Shown: piece by piece, positions 42,163 through 52,227 of the stretch
How the letters are laid out: each line of letters opens with the position of its first letter
Position numbering within the stretch: position 1 is the first letter of the stretch
DNA from: Leishmania donovani
Taxonomy: Eukaryota > Euglenozoa > Kinetoplastea > Trypanosomatida > Trypanosomatidae
Direction of reading: 5' to 3'
DNA length: 64,000 bases
Assembly: GCF_000227135.1 (NCBI RefSeq)
Contig: NC_018243.1
Location: 62,001 to 126,000, forward strand
Position numbers and translations under genes: made by a program
The notes under the pieces: generated by a model
What the model saw: only the letters and a program-made list of their open reading frames with translations
What the model was told of the DNA's origin: nothing
Database searches by the model: none

Positions 42163-43188
42163 CGTACCGAGAGAGAAACGACAACGAGCGATCTCGCCAC
42201 CAGTGGCGCGGCTCAGAGCGACACGAGTGTGTGTGTCTGTGTGTGTGTGTGTTTGGGGGGGGGGGGGCTGTATCAGATGTCGCACACGTGTCAATGGTTG
42301 CCCCCTTCCCGCGCCCTCGATATTTCTTTTGCTATGTCGAACTGCTTCCGATCTGCTGTCACGGCTGCGGGTGGGCCTTGCTCTCGCGCTTGGCCTCTCC
42401 GACGCTTTCGATCCGCACCAGTGGAAGAGGCCGCATGGTCGCTATGGGTTCGTTAGAAGGTGCTGGGGAGAGGAAGCCGACAGGCCGTCGCCGAGCCCGC
42501 CTCCCATACTCGTCCGTGCTGCGCAGAGATACGGCGTCACCGCCATCTGTGGACAGGTGGGCGAGGGCGAGGGCAACGCAGCGGTGGGCACGTCATTACC
42601 GGCGTCTGGCGCAGCGGCTGAGAGGTCGAGATAAAAGGTGGGGGCAGCAGCGCAGAACAAAAGCATTGCGAGAGGGGAGAAGCGCGGGGAAGATGCACAA
42701 GGGAAGTGGATAGGGATAACTGAAGGGAGCTCCGGCACAACTCGCGCGCGCTGCTCTGTTCTTCATTGTGAAGCACCGCATATAATGGATGCACCCACCT
42801 CCGCTGCGCAGGATGGCCACCTCTTCCCCTTATCCGGTCCGATCCACCGCTCTCCATGACACCTCCACCCGCCCATCGCATTCACGCATCACATTCAGCG
42901 GCCAAGCCCCTCAGTGCGCCTTGGGTCAGTCAAACTGGCATCCACACCCCATCAACACAGGATGGGCGCGCACACACACGCACGGATGCACACGGGCGCG
43001 CGGGCATCGGATGCCGCAGAGCGTGCACATTCCGCAAGCGTGCCTCGCGGCCAGCGCCACCTCCTTGTCCTCCTCCTGTTCCGCTTGGCGCCACTTTTTG
43101 CTCCCCTCCCTGCTGCGTGTTGCGTAGTCGAGAGAGTTTTAACGAAGCAACGCGTTGATGCAGGCACACATGCGCTTGCGTCTCGCTC

Positions 43189-45258
43189 TTACATCTTATC
43201 TGTCTTGGCCTTCTTTGCGGCTTGCTCCACCTCCTCCTCCTCCACGAGCGTGCTGGCCGTCTCTGCGTGAGCTCCACGTGGTTCTTCTCCTTGGCCGGGC
43301 CGCGACGCGAGCAGGTTTTCCCAGAAGGCTGGCGGCAGTGTAAAGCTGACGCACATCATCCGCTTCGTCGGCGCGACGTCCCGCACCATGAGCGTCTCCT
43401 CGATATTCTCCGGTGGGAGAGTGTAGCCGAGGTTCACCTCCACTTGCCGCACGGCGTCGGTGATGAGGTCTTCGGCGGCTGAGAAGCAGTACACGTGGAA
43501 GAGGGTGCAGCGGTCGATGGCGTTGGGATCCACGTGGGCTGGCAAGTGATTCCACCGTTCGTTCACGATCGCTGCGGCGGACGCGTTGCACTGCTGCTCG
43601 CTAGCGGGAGCACAGGTGCTGGAGAGTGGCTGGAACACGTCGAGGAACTCGACTGCAATGGCTGGCAGGTTCATGGTCACGTGGCGGCGGCCGGTGCAGA
43701 GGTGTCCTGGGAACGGTGCATCCGCAGCCCTGGTGACGCTGTCAAATAGCACCGAGTTCAGAAAGTCGCGCCCGTCCATGTTGAATACACGGAGGGAGTT
43801 GGCGGGCAGGTGGTTAAGCTCCGCGTTCACCTTCATGTACTGCGCTGCCACAGGGTTGAGGTCGTTGGCGAAGACCTGCACGCCCTTCTTCGCTGCAGGC
43901 ACAGCGAACGGGCCCACGCCAGCCATGACGTCGAACAGCATGTCCCCCGGTCCCATCCGATCCACCAGCCGCGTGTGCTCAAAACTCAAGCGCGAGTTCC
44001 AGTAGACGCGATTGTACGGCACGCGAAAGCTGCAGCCATGCTGGCGAACCGTTGCCGTCAGCAGCCGATGGATTCGTGCCTCGGCAAGCGAATAGGTGGG
44101 CGACAACGCCTCCAGCGCAATCGCCTGCCTCTCTGCCGCCGTCAGCGAGCCCCCAGCCTCACCAAATTCATCGAGGTCGGCACCCGCTACAGCATTTCCG
44201 TCAACGTCATCCGTACGACAGCGCAGCCCAATGATGTCCATTTTGAATTCGCGAAACACGCTGCTGATCGCGTCCACCTTATTCACCACCACACTCACCG
44301 TCTCGTTGCAGTCGAGGATGACCTGGCCAATAATGTCAGCGTACGGCAGATGCGCAGCGGAGAGGTTGACGTGGGCGATGTGCCCGACTTGCTCAAAGCC
44401 GCTGAGCGCCACCAGGTCGGCGTGCTCGCGGAGGGGCAACACCATCGAGAGCAGCTCCGACATTGTGTAGGCCTGGTAGTTGAGCTCCACCGCACGAGGG
44501 GTGAAGGTCACTTCCACCGCACCAGTGTAAGACGCTCGCCTCTTGCTGGAAGGCGGCGGCGGTGCTGCAGCTGCACGAGGCGAGCCCTGCGGCTGCTCGC
44601 TGCCGTCCCTGTCCTCCGTGAGACTTACCGAGGAAGGGCCCCTGGAGAGGCGTTCATGAAGCTGCTGGAGCAGATCAGCGGCTTTGCGAGAGAGTTGACC
44701 TGCTTGCAAGGCGGCCTCTAGTTGCTGGGTGACGTGGGAGCCAGCAATGGCGGCACCAAGTGAAAAAACAGGCACGCGGTGCTGGGCCGCCGAGGCGGGG
44801 TCGGGCCACAGCTCAGTAGCCTTGAGGACTGTTGGGTCCAGGAGGCACATCTTGCAGCGGCCCTCGAGGAGGGCCGGCTGCGCAGGAGTCGACAACGAGT
44901 TGCCTGTGGCAGCGGTGTCTGAGCTGCCTTGGATGTCGGCGCAGGGGGCAGCGCCGATGTTGCTGATACTGTTCCCGTTGGCGTTGCCCTCTGCAGGTGC
45001 GAGGTACTCCACGCGAACCTTCGATTCGGCGGAGTGCCCTTGACCGCCTGAGATAGAGCGCACTGCCACCACATCCAAAACGTTGCGCACGCTGCGCCGA
45101 CGGTAGAGCTTGCCGCGCAGAATACTAAGCAGAGCACCCGACGCTGTGAGGGGCCTGTACACGAGCGCCGCAAGCTCGACCGTTGAGTTGACTCTTTCAC
45201 GGTAGCTGTGCGGCGCCGTCCTCGACTCCGCTGTTGAACGACTTTGCTTCGCCGACAT
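43189..45258 (-). CDS. TRM5: tRNA (guanine37-N1)-methyltransferase TRM5
   Basis: The class I SAM-binding motif DVMAGVGPFAVPAAKKG lies at about residues 443-459 of a 689-residue protein, followed by VFANDLNPVA (motif II), VFNMDGRDF and the catalytic-pocket motif MNLPAIAVEF, all diagnostic of Trm5. The enzyme methylates N1 of G37 next to the tRNA anticodon and prevents frameshifting. The N-terminal part is longer than usual, with insertions at about 80-260 (Ala/Gly/Ser-rich). I start at the ATG at 45258 (MSAKQSRS). A second in-frame ATG at 45375 would add 39 residues rich in Arg, His and Ala, like a mitochondrial presequence. T. brucei TRM5 has been reported in both nucleus and mitochondrion (from memory), so both starts may be used. 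The C-terminal tail KKAKTDKM is basic. Confidence 0.92.
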   Translation of the reverse strand: MSAKQSRSTAESRTAPHSYRERVNSTVELAALVYRPLTASGALLSILRGKLYRRRSVRNVLDVVAVRSISGGQGHSAESKVRVEYLAPAEGNANGNSISNIGAAPCADIQGSSDTAATGNSLSTPAQPALLEGRCKMCLLDPTVLKATELWPDPASAAQHRVPVFSLGAAIAGSHVTQQLEAALQAGQLSRKAADLLQQLHERLSRGPSSVSLTEDRDGSEQPQGSPRAAAAPPPPSSKRRASYTGAVEVTFTPRAVELNYQAYTMSELLSMVLPLREHADLVALSGFEQVGHIAHVNLSAAHLPYADIIGQVILDCNETVSVVVNKVDAISSVFREFKMDIIGLRCRTDDVDGNAVAGADLDEFGEAGGSLTAAERQAIALEALSPTYSLAEARIHRLLTATVRQHGCSFRVPYNRVYWNSRLSFEHTRLVDRMGPGDMLFDVMAGVGPFAVPAAKKGVQVFANDLNPVAAQYMKVNAELNHLPANSLRVFNMDGRDFLNSVLFDSVTRAADAPFPGHLCTGRRHVTMNLPAIAVEFLDVFQPLSSTCAPASEQQCNASAAAIVNERWNHLPAHVDPNAIDRCTLFHVYCFSAAEDLITDAVRQVEVNLGYTLPPENIEETLMVRDVAPTKRMMCVSFTLPPAFWENLLASRPGQGEEPRGAHAETASTLVEEEEVEQAAKKAKTDKM

Positions 45259-47078
45259 GGGGGCAGGGCCAAGCCGAAAGCGTCCCTGAGCACGTATGTG
45301 TTCTCGCGCTTGACGCACGTGTGCGTGTGCTTGTCCGGATGAAAGGGCCGGCGGCGCGGAGAAGTGGCACCGCATCCAAAGAATAGAAAGACGAGGAAAG
45401 GAGCAGCGCAGAGTCAACAGAGAAGGCCGAGACGTGCCGAACTGAACATGGACAAGATTATCGCCAGAACGAGCAGAGCAGACAACGGCGTCTGCGCAAC
45501 CATGACGAGCGCCTACACAGGTCAGCACCACAGACAGAGGGAGAGAAGAGCTCGGAGTAAGTGTAGCCGGCGTCATCCTCCACGACGCGGAATGGTGCCG
45601 CTCACCACATCTCTCACCACCCCCGCGCCACTAACCCTCTTCTTGCGTCCCCCTCCTCTCCTCGGCGCAGCGTGCGCGTTGCCTTGTCGCGCTTCACAAT
45701 CCTCTGCGCAACTGCCGCGCCGTTGTTTGTTGGCCTTCATGATTCCCACGCATCCTCCTCCTCCTGCGATCATCGGTGAAGAAAATAGGGAAAGGCGCCG
45801 GGGGCCTTACTTCGGGGATTCTATTCACCAACCAAGAAGAAGTGCGCCAGAGGCACACACACACACACACACACACACGCGCACGCGCAGGCGCACAGTG
45901 CTAAAGGGATGCGGCGATCAATAAAGGAAGTGCGCTACGAAACGAAAAGGAAGAGATGGAGCAAAGACGCGCCGCGGCGTGGCACGGCGTAGCGACGCCT
46001 GCCACTACCACCTGGAAAGGGTGTGCGCATCCCAGCTCGCCCGCAAGAGACGACGGCAGCGAGTGAAGGGAGGGAGTATGGGGCGTGTGCGCTGTATCGC
46101 GTGTGGCGTCATCATCACTTCCTGAGCCACTGCCGCAGCACGGCCCTGGTCCACTCTCTTTCGCCAAGCCACACCGTCCACCAACGGCACGCATCACGCG
46201 CGAGCGGACCGCGCGGCCACGACAGCACCGCTGCTGTACCGTAGGAAGGCGTTCGACAGTGCACGCCAGAGTACTCAGGCGAAGGGCAAGAGCCGGAGAA
46301 GACGTGAGAGCAGCAGCCAAGTCGAGTCGACAACAACGGAGTCTGCCGCAGTCTACGAGCTGGGCGACAACAATCATGGCGGATGCGGAGCCGCGCGGCT
46401 CGGGCGGTGGGGGGGGGGGGGGGCTGTAAGAAAAAATGTGATTTGGGTTACAGGGATGGGCCGGAGACGGCGGGTTCTACCAGAGCAAGCTAGATACGAA
46501 GTGAGCGATCGCCAACGCGCACGCACAACGAGGGCGCGAAGGTGATGGGGGAGGGGACCTTGAAAACAGCCCATGTTGTCGAGTAGACTCACACGCAGAC
46601 GCGCGCGGAGGCATGACGGTCAGGGAAACGCGGCAGCATTGGGCGACGGGCGGACATGAAGACGTTAGACGAAACACAGAAAAAAAAACGAAGGCGAATA
46701 AAGAGAGAAGATGCGCGCACAGCAAAACAAGAGGAGGAGGCCCCCCCCCACACCCCCACCCCACACGCCCCGTTCACAGGAATCCATCCCGAATACGCCC
46801 GTCACGCCGAAGGGTGAGGACGTGAAACAAACGGAAAAGCGAGCGAAGGCGCCACTGAGGAGAGCAGAGAGCACATCAGCAACGTTCTCGGATAAGAAAG
46901 CACGCGTACCTCCCCTCCCTCTCCTCGGCAGACGAGAGAAAAAGACACAGAGAACAGAGACATGCGCAAGCACGGGCAGGCACACGCCGTGTGCGGGCGC
47001 CCTTTGGTGGTTCGCCTCCGCGCCGCTCTTCTTCACTTCCCCTCTTGCGTCTGCGGGTGTGCGCATCTTTCTCCTCCC
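45259..47078. other. Intergenic: 3' UTR of the NBS1-like gene and leader of TRM5
   Basis: About 1.8 kb. It includes the first part of a possible longer TRM5 start (to 45375), a (CA)n run at 45857-45879, a 15-base G run at 46409-46423, and A- and C-rich stretches near 46680-46765. No credible gene. Confidence 0.55.
45857..45879. repeat. (CA)n microsatellite
   Basis: About 11 CA units in the gap between TRM5 and the NBS1-like gene, followed by a short CG/CA-rich stretch. Confidence 0.85.
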
Positions 47079-50000
47079 CTAAAAGGCACTCATGCGCTGC
47101 GATGGCCCGGCTTCGGCCCTGGCGGTGACGGAGGTGAGTCGCCTTTGATGCGGGAGCGGCACCGTGCGTGTGCTGAGGGCGGCGCAGGCACGGGTCAGCA
47201 CCGATGGCACCTTGCAGTTCACTGTCTTGTAGCAGGACTTGATCTTGCTGAGGGCGTAGTGGGATTTCTGCCACACTTGCTGACACGCGGCGCGGGTGCT
47301 GGTGGTGCTGTACATCGCCGGTATGTCAGGGTAGGTGCCATTGACGTAGTAAACGAACTCCAACACGCGCTCCATCCCGTCCTCCAGCATCTGCTTGCTC
47401 GGGGAATCCATGTAGGTCTGTCGCACCACGCACCGCGCAGTCCGCTCCGCGTCGCTTACGAAGTTGTCCAGGAAGTTGCTCATGAAGCGCTGGCAGCGCG
47501 AGTGCAACTCCCTGTTCATCTGCAAGTACGACTCTACCGTCACATTATTCGTGGTAGCCCTGGCTGAGGTGGCACTGCCGTTGCGCAGGCCCGGAACCGG
47601 TGCCGCCACGGAAAGGTTCGACGACGTCGTCGCGGCACATGACGCTCCGTTGCCTTGGGTGGGGCTCCCGCGGCGTCGCTGAATGCTCCCGCGCCGCGCC
47701 GAGGCGCCACCGGTGCGGCCCTCCCTCACAGCGCCGATGCTCGTCTTGTGCGTCGTGCCATCGTCGGTGGCGAGTTGCGACCAACTGCGCTGCGCGCTGC
47801 CCTGTGCCTGGGTAGCGCGGCTGCGTGGTACGCTGCTGGGCAAGCGCGGGGTCATGAGACGACGCGGCGTGGGCATCTCTCGCATCTGCGAGCTGTCACA
47901 GCGTTGAAAGGAAGACGATGCCCGCCGTGCGGAGACAGGGCGGGCGGTGGTACCGGGCAGTTGCCGGTTGCCATTGTAAAGAGACTCGCACCGCACGACG
48001 CTGCGTAGGTTGCCCATATCGTCAACGCTACCCTCTGCGGGTTCGACGTGAGAAGACAGAGAACGCTCAAAGTCGCGGGAGAGCGGCATACGCCGCCCTG
48101 ACGCGGATCCGATGCGCACCGCTTCGACGCGCTGCCGCGGCGGCGACACACCTACCTTCGATGCGGTGTGCACAACAACATCGTGCTCCAGCGTCGTGCA
48201 CCGCTCGGTGTCGTGATAGCTCCCACTGCGGACGAGGTCGAGAAATGAGTTCAGCCGCGCAAAGCCACCGCAGGGTGCTGACGCTGGCGCGCTGACCAAC
48301 CGCTGCTCTCCGCGGCGGATGGAGAGCGGCGGATGGGCCGCCTCACTGCCCTTGCCGATCGCGTTTCCGTTCATGCGTTCCGTGTGCTTCCGTGTTGATG
48401 GCGCAGGCTCGCCCGCCGGTGCGGCGACTACTAGTGCGGTTGGCGCAGGGACGCTCTTCGGCTGTCCTGCGCGGTGAAGTACCACCACGGCGGCAGTCGT
48501 GTTCCCCGTGGGGCCGACTGTGGCTAGAGAGGTGGAAGACGATGACGTCAGCGGGGGCACGGCGCCGTTCGATGCTGAGCTCTCGGTATCCTCGATGTTG
48601 CTGCAGCGGCGCCATACCCCACGCGCAGAGTTGCACCGCCGTTCCTCGGAGCTTACATGCGGCCGTCGCTGGGGCTGCTCGTCAAGTGCTGTGGATGCCT
48701 GGTGGCCGCGAGCGCTTCCAGCCGCGGCAGCGCCAGGTGGCTGCGACGCCGAGCCAGTACAGGAGAGCAAGCGCACCACCCCCTCGCTCTTCAGCGGAAG
48801 CATCGTATTGGTGTTGTCTATACTGGAGCGACGCAGACCGCCGCGTGAGCGGCGGGTCAACGAGGCTGCGCCGCGGCGGTGCAAGTGAGAACCCTCAGCC
48901 TCCTCAGGCTCCAGCACGCCGCCGGTGCCGTTGTTGGTGCACTCCTCGTCGTCGCCCTCCTCGCCACCGTCGCGCTGCCGGGCTGAGAGCGAGAACGGGT
49001 GCGAGTTGCGCCGGGCAGTATTGACGCGCAGGCGCTGCGGCGCCGACGCCGCGCTCGGGGCGATCGTCGCCGTAGTTGCGGACGTTGCGGAGGCAGGCCT
49101 GTCTCCGCATCGGAAGGCGGTGGTGGCACCGCTACCGCCGCCAGTACAGGCTGACGACGACGCAGTTGTCGCCACCGACGTCAGCAGAGACTGGGTGGAT
49201 GAGGTAGCTGTATCCTGCGCGTGGCTAGCCCCCTTCAAGTGCGCTGATGGCGGCACCGCAGCAACGGACGTGGTGGCTGGGGCCGCAGTGTAGGGAGACG
49301 GACCTGCGGAGACGCTATTCAAGCTTTTTTCTCGAGCTGCCGACGCTTTACCAGCGCTATGAACAGAGTGGAGAGAGCTGGGGGGATTAGGACTGGCGCC
49401 GCGAGAGCCGTCGCAGCTCCGCACGTCCCCAGTCGAGTTCGCCGTAGCCGTCGTCGGGGCGGCGGTTGCCGGCCGCGCCGCTGCCGGCGAGTTGCCATCT
49501 TCGTCCGCCCGACTAGGTGAGTAGCCGGCATTGAAGGAGGGCTCGCACGAGCGTCTGGCAAGGACCGGTGCCGGGTCGATCGTCGCCGCTGGTGATGGCG
49601 ACGCGTTAGCCGGCGACTCCGACACGCGGGTGGTGCTGCCGCGGCGGCTCGCTGAGCTCGAGCCGGTGAACGTTCCGCTTCGCCCGAGCAGCGGGGCAGC
49701 GTCCGCAGAAGACGGCGCCGCGTCGGCCAGCAAGTCATCGGCGGTGCGCTGGAGGTAGCACGATCCCGGCTTCGCGTTCAGCTCCTTGAGGTCATTACGG
49801 TAAAGCGCGAGGTGCACGTTCTCCTCTGGTATGAGGCAGACGCCATACTTGTACATGGTGAGATAACCGCAGATGACGGGGCGCGCGTGCTCCGTCGAGA
49901 ACAACCCCCGACCACCGCCGCGCTCGATGACCTCTTCCGACACACTGCGGAAGTCCGCCTCACCGACGAGCACGACGGTGGTCAGCGGGAACGGTGGTGA

Positions 50001-50891
50001 GGACGACTGCCGCGAGCGCCATGCGGCGACGGCATCCAGCGCCACCGCCTCTACGGTGCCCCCAAACAGGCGCAGCACCTCACTGTAGGTCTCCCCCAGG
50101 GCACTCTCTAGCAACACAAATGTACGGTCGCGGAAGATCTCGGCCATCATCGGGCGGCCAATCGACAGGAACTCCGTGACTGAGAAAAAAGTATGGGCGG
50201 GGGGGCGGTAATGCACGCCGCGCAGCGTGTGAGACGCCGGCAGTGGCGAGGAGGGCGACGGAAACTCTCCCGGCATTAGCGTGCTCTTCTTCTCAAGGCT
50301 GCGAACCAAATTAGCGATGTATTGTGGCGTCACGAGCGTGTAACCGTGCCCAAGTGCCGTCATCATCGTCTCCTCCATCCTGAAGCTATCCTCCGCAACG
50401 TACAGAAAGCCGATGCAGTTGATGTGCTGCTCGTAGTACGACAGTGGCGCCGGGATGGAGTCCTCGACGACGAGGGCGCCAACGTGCACGCACGCGTCCA
50501 GCACTAAGTCTAAACTCGCGTCTGTTAAGTCTGGCGAGATGGCAAGCACGAGCATCACCGGAATGATTCGCGCCGTGACGCGAAGGCCGAGTCGAATGCG
50601 GTCCTCCGGGTACAAGAATCGCGAGTTACCCTTCCCGATGCGCTCGCGGTCGACAAAAGTGCCGTGCTTCGATACGTCTTCGATGCGGATCTCCAGCTGC
50701 GCCGAGGGGTCCAGGACGCTATAGCGGGGCATCGGCGCCACGAAGATGGTGGCGTGGTGGCGCGAGATGGACGGTTCAGCCACTGGAAGCAAGATGCGGC
50801 ACGTCTTCCTGCCCAGCGTGTATGTCTGGTCCGGCAGCAGAAAATGTCGGTGGATCTCGCCATCCCCGTAGTTAAGCTCCAGGATGTACAT
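47079..50891 (-). CDS. FHA-BRCT-BRCT protein, candidate nibrin (NBS1)
   Basis: A 1270-residue protein starting MYILELNYGD. Residues 20-110 form an FHA domain with GRKTCRIL (Arg28), SISRHHATI (Ser43, His45) and SKHGTFVD; spacing and wording are close to human nibrin, whose key FHA residues are, from memory, also Arg28 and His45. Two BRCT-like segments follow without a gap: about 112-200 (VLAISPDLTDAS ... YTLVTPQYIANLV) and about 252-365 (FRDRTFVLLESALGETYSEVLRLFGG). This order is diagnostic of NBS1, the MRE11-RAD50 partner in double-strand break repair. Residues 380-1115 are Ser/Thr/Ala/Arg-rich disorder. A helical block at about 1119-1220 closes the protein. I find no evident MRE11-binding or ATM-binding motif at the end. 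The upstream open frame is leader. The ortholog call is inference. Confidence 0.72.
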   Translation of the reverse strand: MYILELNYGDGEIHRHFLLPDQTYTLGRKTCRILLPVAEPSISRHHATIFVAPMPRYSVLDPSAQLEIRIEDVSKHGTFVDRERIGKGNSRFLYPEDRIRLGLRVTARIIPVMLVLAISPDLTDASLDLVLDACVHVGALVVEDSIPAPLSYYEQHINCIGFLYVAEDSFRMEETMMTALGHGYTLVTPQYIANLVRSLEKKSTLMPGEFPSPSSPLPASHTLRGVHYRPPAHTFFSVTEFLSIGRPMMAEIFRDRTFVLLESALGETYSEVLRLFGGTVEAVALDAVAAWRSRQSSSPPFPLTTVVLVGEADFRSVSEEVIERGGGRGLFSTEHARPVICGYLTMYKYGVCLIPEENVHLALYRNDLKELNAKPGSCYLQRTADDLLADAAPSSADAAPLLGRSGTFTGSSSASRRGSTTRVSESPANASPSPAATIDPAPVLARRSCEPSFNAGYSPSRADEDGNSPAAARPATAAPTTATANSTGDVRSCDGSRGASPNPPSSLHSVHSAGKASAAREKSLNSVSAGPSPYTAAPATTSVAAVPPSAHLKGASHAQDTATSSTQSLLTSVATTASSSACTGGGSGATTAFRCGDRPASATSATTATIAPSAASAPQRLRVNTARRNSHPFSLSARQRDGGEEGDDEECTNNGTGGVLEPEEAEGSHLHRRGAASLTRRSRGGLRRSSIDNTNTMLPLKSEGVVRLLSCTGSASQPPGAAAAGSARGHQASTALDEQPQRRPHVSSEERRCNSARGVWRRCSNIEDTESSASNGAVPPLTSSSSTSLATVGPTGNTTAAVVVLHRAGQPKSVPAPTALVVAAPAGEPAPSTRKHTERMNGNAIGKGSEAAHPPLSIRRGEQRLVSAPASAPCGGFARLNSFLDLVRSGSYHDTERCTTLEHDVVVHTASKVGVSPPRQRVEAVRIGSASGRRMPLSRDFERSLSSHVEPAEGSVDDMGNLRSVVRCESLYNGNRQLPGTTARPVSARRASSSFQRCDSSQMREMPTPRRLMTPRLPSSVPRSRATQAQGSAQRSWSQLATDDGTTHKTSIGAVREGRTGGASARRGSIQRRRGSPTQGNGASCAATTSSNLSVAAPVPGLRNGSATSARATTNNVTVESYLQMNRELHSRCQRFMSNFLDNFVSDAERTARCVVRQTYMDSPSKQMLEDGMERVLEFVYYVNGTYPDIPAMYSTTSTRAACQQVWQKSHYALSKIKSCYKTVNCKVPSVLTRACAALSTRTVPLPHQRRLTSVTARAEAGPSQRMSAF

Positions 50892-52227
50892 GGCGGAGAA
50901 TGTGCGCCGCCCTCGATGGACAGACGTTTTCAGCAGCGAGCGCTCACAAGGAGGACAGGGGACGAGAAAGACGGCAGCAAGGCGTGACGCACTCTTGTGA
51001 CGTCCCTCACACACCCGTCGTCTGTATCTAAGTTACGGCGGCGGTACCTTCGTTTCAAAGAGATGATACGCGCTGCAGCAGGGAAAGGCCAAAACAAGGG
51101 AGTAGGGCAGCCCTCAAGAGCGCACCGACGCACGCCGCGCTCACGCCACGGGCTGCACAGCAACCGAGTCTAGAAAAGAGAAGACGCGCACGCGCGCAGA
51201 GCAATGATGACGACTATGAAGAAGAAAAGCGAGTAGATCCGCTTGCGTGTGTGCAATGGGGGGAGTGGGAGAGGGCGAGGGGGGAGGAGCACACGTGCGC
51301 CGCACACGCCCTTGTGTACTGTGTGCGCAGTTGATGCGCATGCATGCATAGATGTGCATGCGTGGGGGCGTAGGGCGATAAGTCGGAGGGGAAAAGTCCA
51401 GTGCGGAGCGGACGACGAAGAGGACGAGACGGATCGGCGGATGTGGAAGAAGGGGAAGAAGAAGGGAGACATGTTTCGCGCACGTTTGCAGTGCGCGTCT
51501 GTTGGTGCCAGGCAAGTGAACTGCATCCTCGATTTGTGTGGCCTACGCGTTGGCGAGGATGCATCAGAGAGCGGCAAGACGACAGCTGCGTCAAGCAGAG
51601 GAAGCGAGCGACGAAAGACGCCGATGTGTGGGCGCTCCTCGTGCGCCACCACAGAGAAACGTGTCACCAACTCTCCCAGCGCGGCTCCACGGCCATCGCG
51701 ATCCTTCGCCCCTTCGTTTTCTCTTTCTCTGGGGCAGTCGGCGGCTCGGTGCCACAAGGCGCCCACACCCTCGCCAGCGGTCACTAACATAGGCCCGATT
51801 GAATCCCCTCTTCGTTTCAACGATACGCTTGCATCGCACTACGGCGCAGGCACATCGGCATCGCAGGAGGGGGAGGAGGGGCGTAAGTCTGTAACGAAGT
51901 GCACACAGAGTGATAACGGTGCACCAAACACGAGCGACGGCGCGGTAACAGAGTACAGATGACGGCAAGCGGGAGGGGAGGGGAGGGGAGGGGGGCCACA
52001 GGATGGTGTTGGGAAGGAGTTGCGGGCGGGGTCGTGCCTACACTCACTGCAGCTTGCAAAACAGCCATACGCTGACCTCGCCTGCGCCGGCGTCGCTCGC
52101 TCGCTCACCCTCCCATCCTTCATCCCGCGGCACGGCCAAGACGACGACAGAGCCATGTGCAGCATTCCCCATCACACGGAAGCGCGAGGCTTTCCGGTGG
52201 CGCGTGTGTGCATGCGGGATGTGTACG
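50892..52227. other. Intergenic: 3' UTR of the zinc-finger gene and leader of the NBS1-like gene
   Basis: About 1.3 kb. A GGGGA-type repeat at 51970-51995 (CCCCT on the transcribed strand) and a TC-rich stretch near 51715-51732 are present. A minus-strand pyrimidine tract at about 50945-50975 may serve splicing of the NBS1-like gene. No credible gene. Confidence 0.55.

Larger units (their letters stand above)
40885..43188. other. Intergenic: 3' flank of TRM5 and leader of the STE20 kinase
   Basis: About 2.3 kb. It holds the possible broken ORF at 41787-42162, a (TG)n then 13-base G run at 42226-42267, and the predicted splice acceptor of the kinase. No intact gene is supported. Confidence 0.55.

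Noticed and set aside
51170..51820. 216-codon minus-strand open frame
   Set aside because: Runs through pyrimidine-rich DNA; no conserved pattern.
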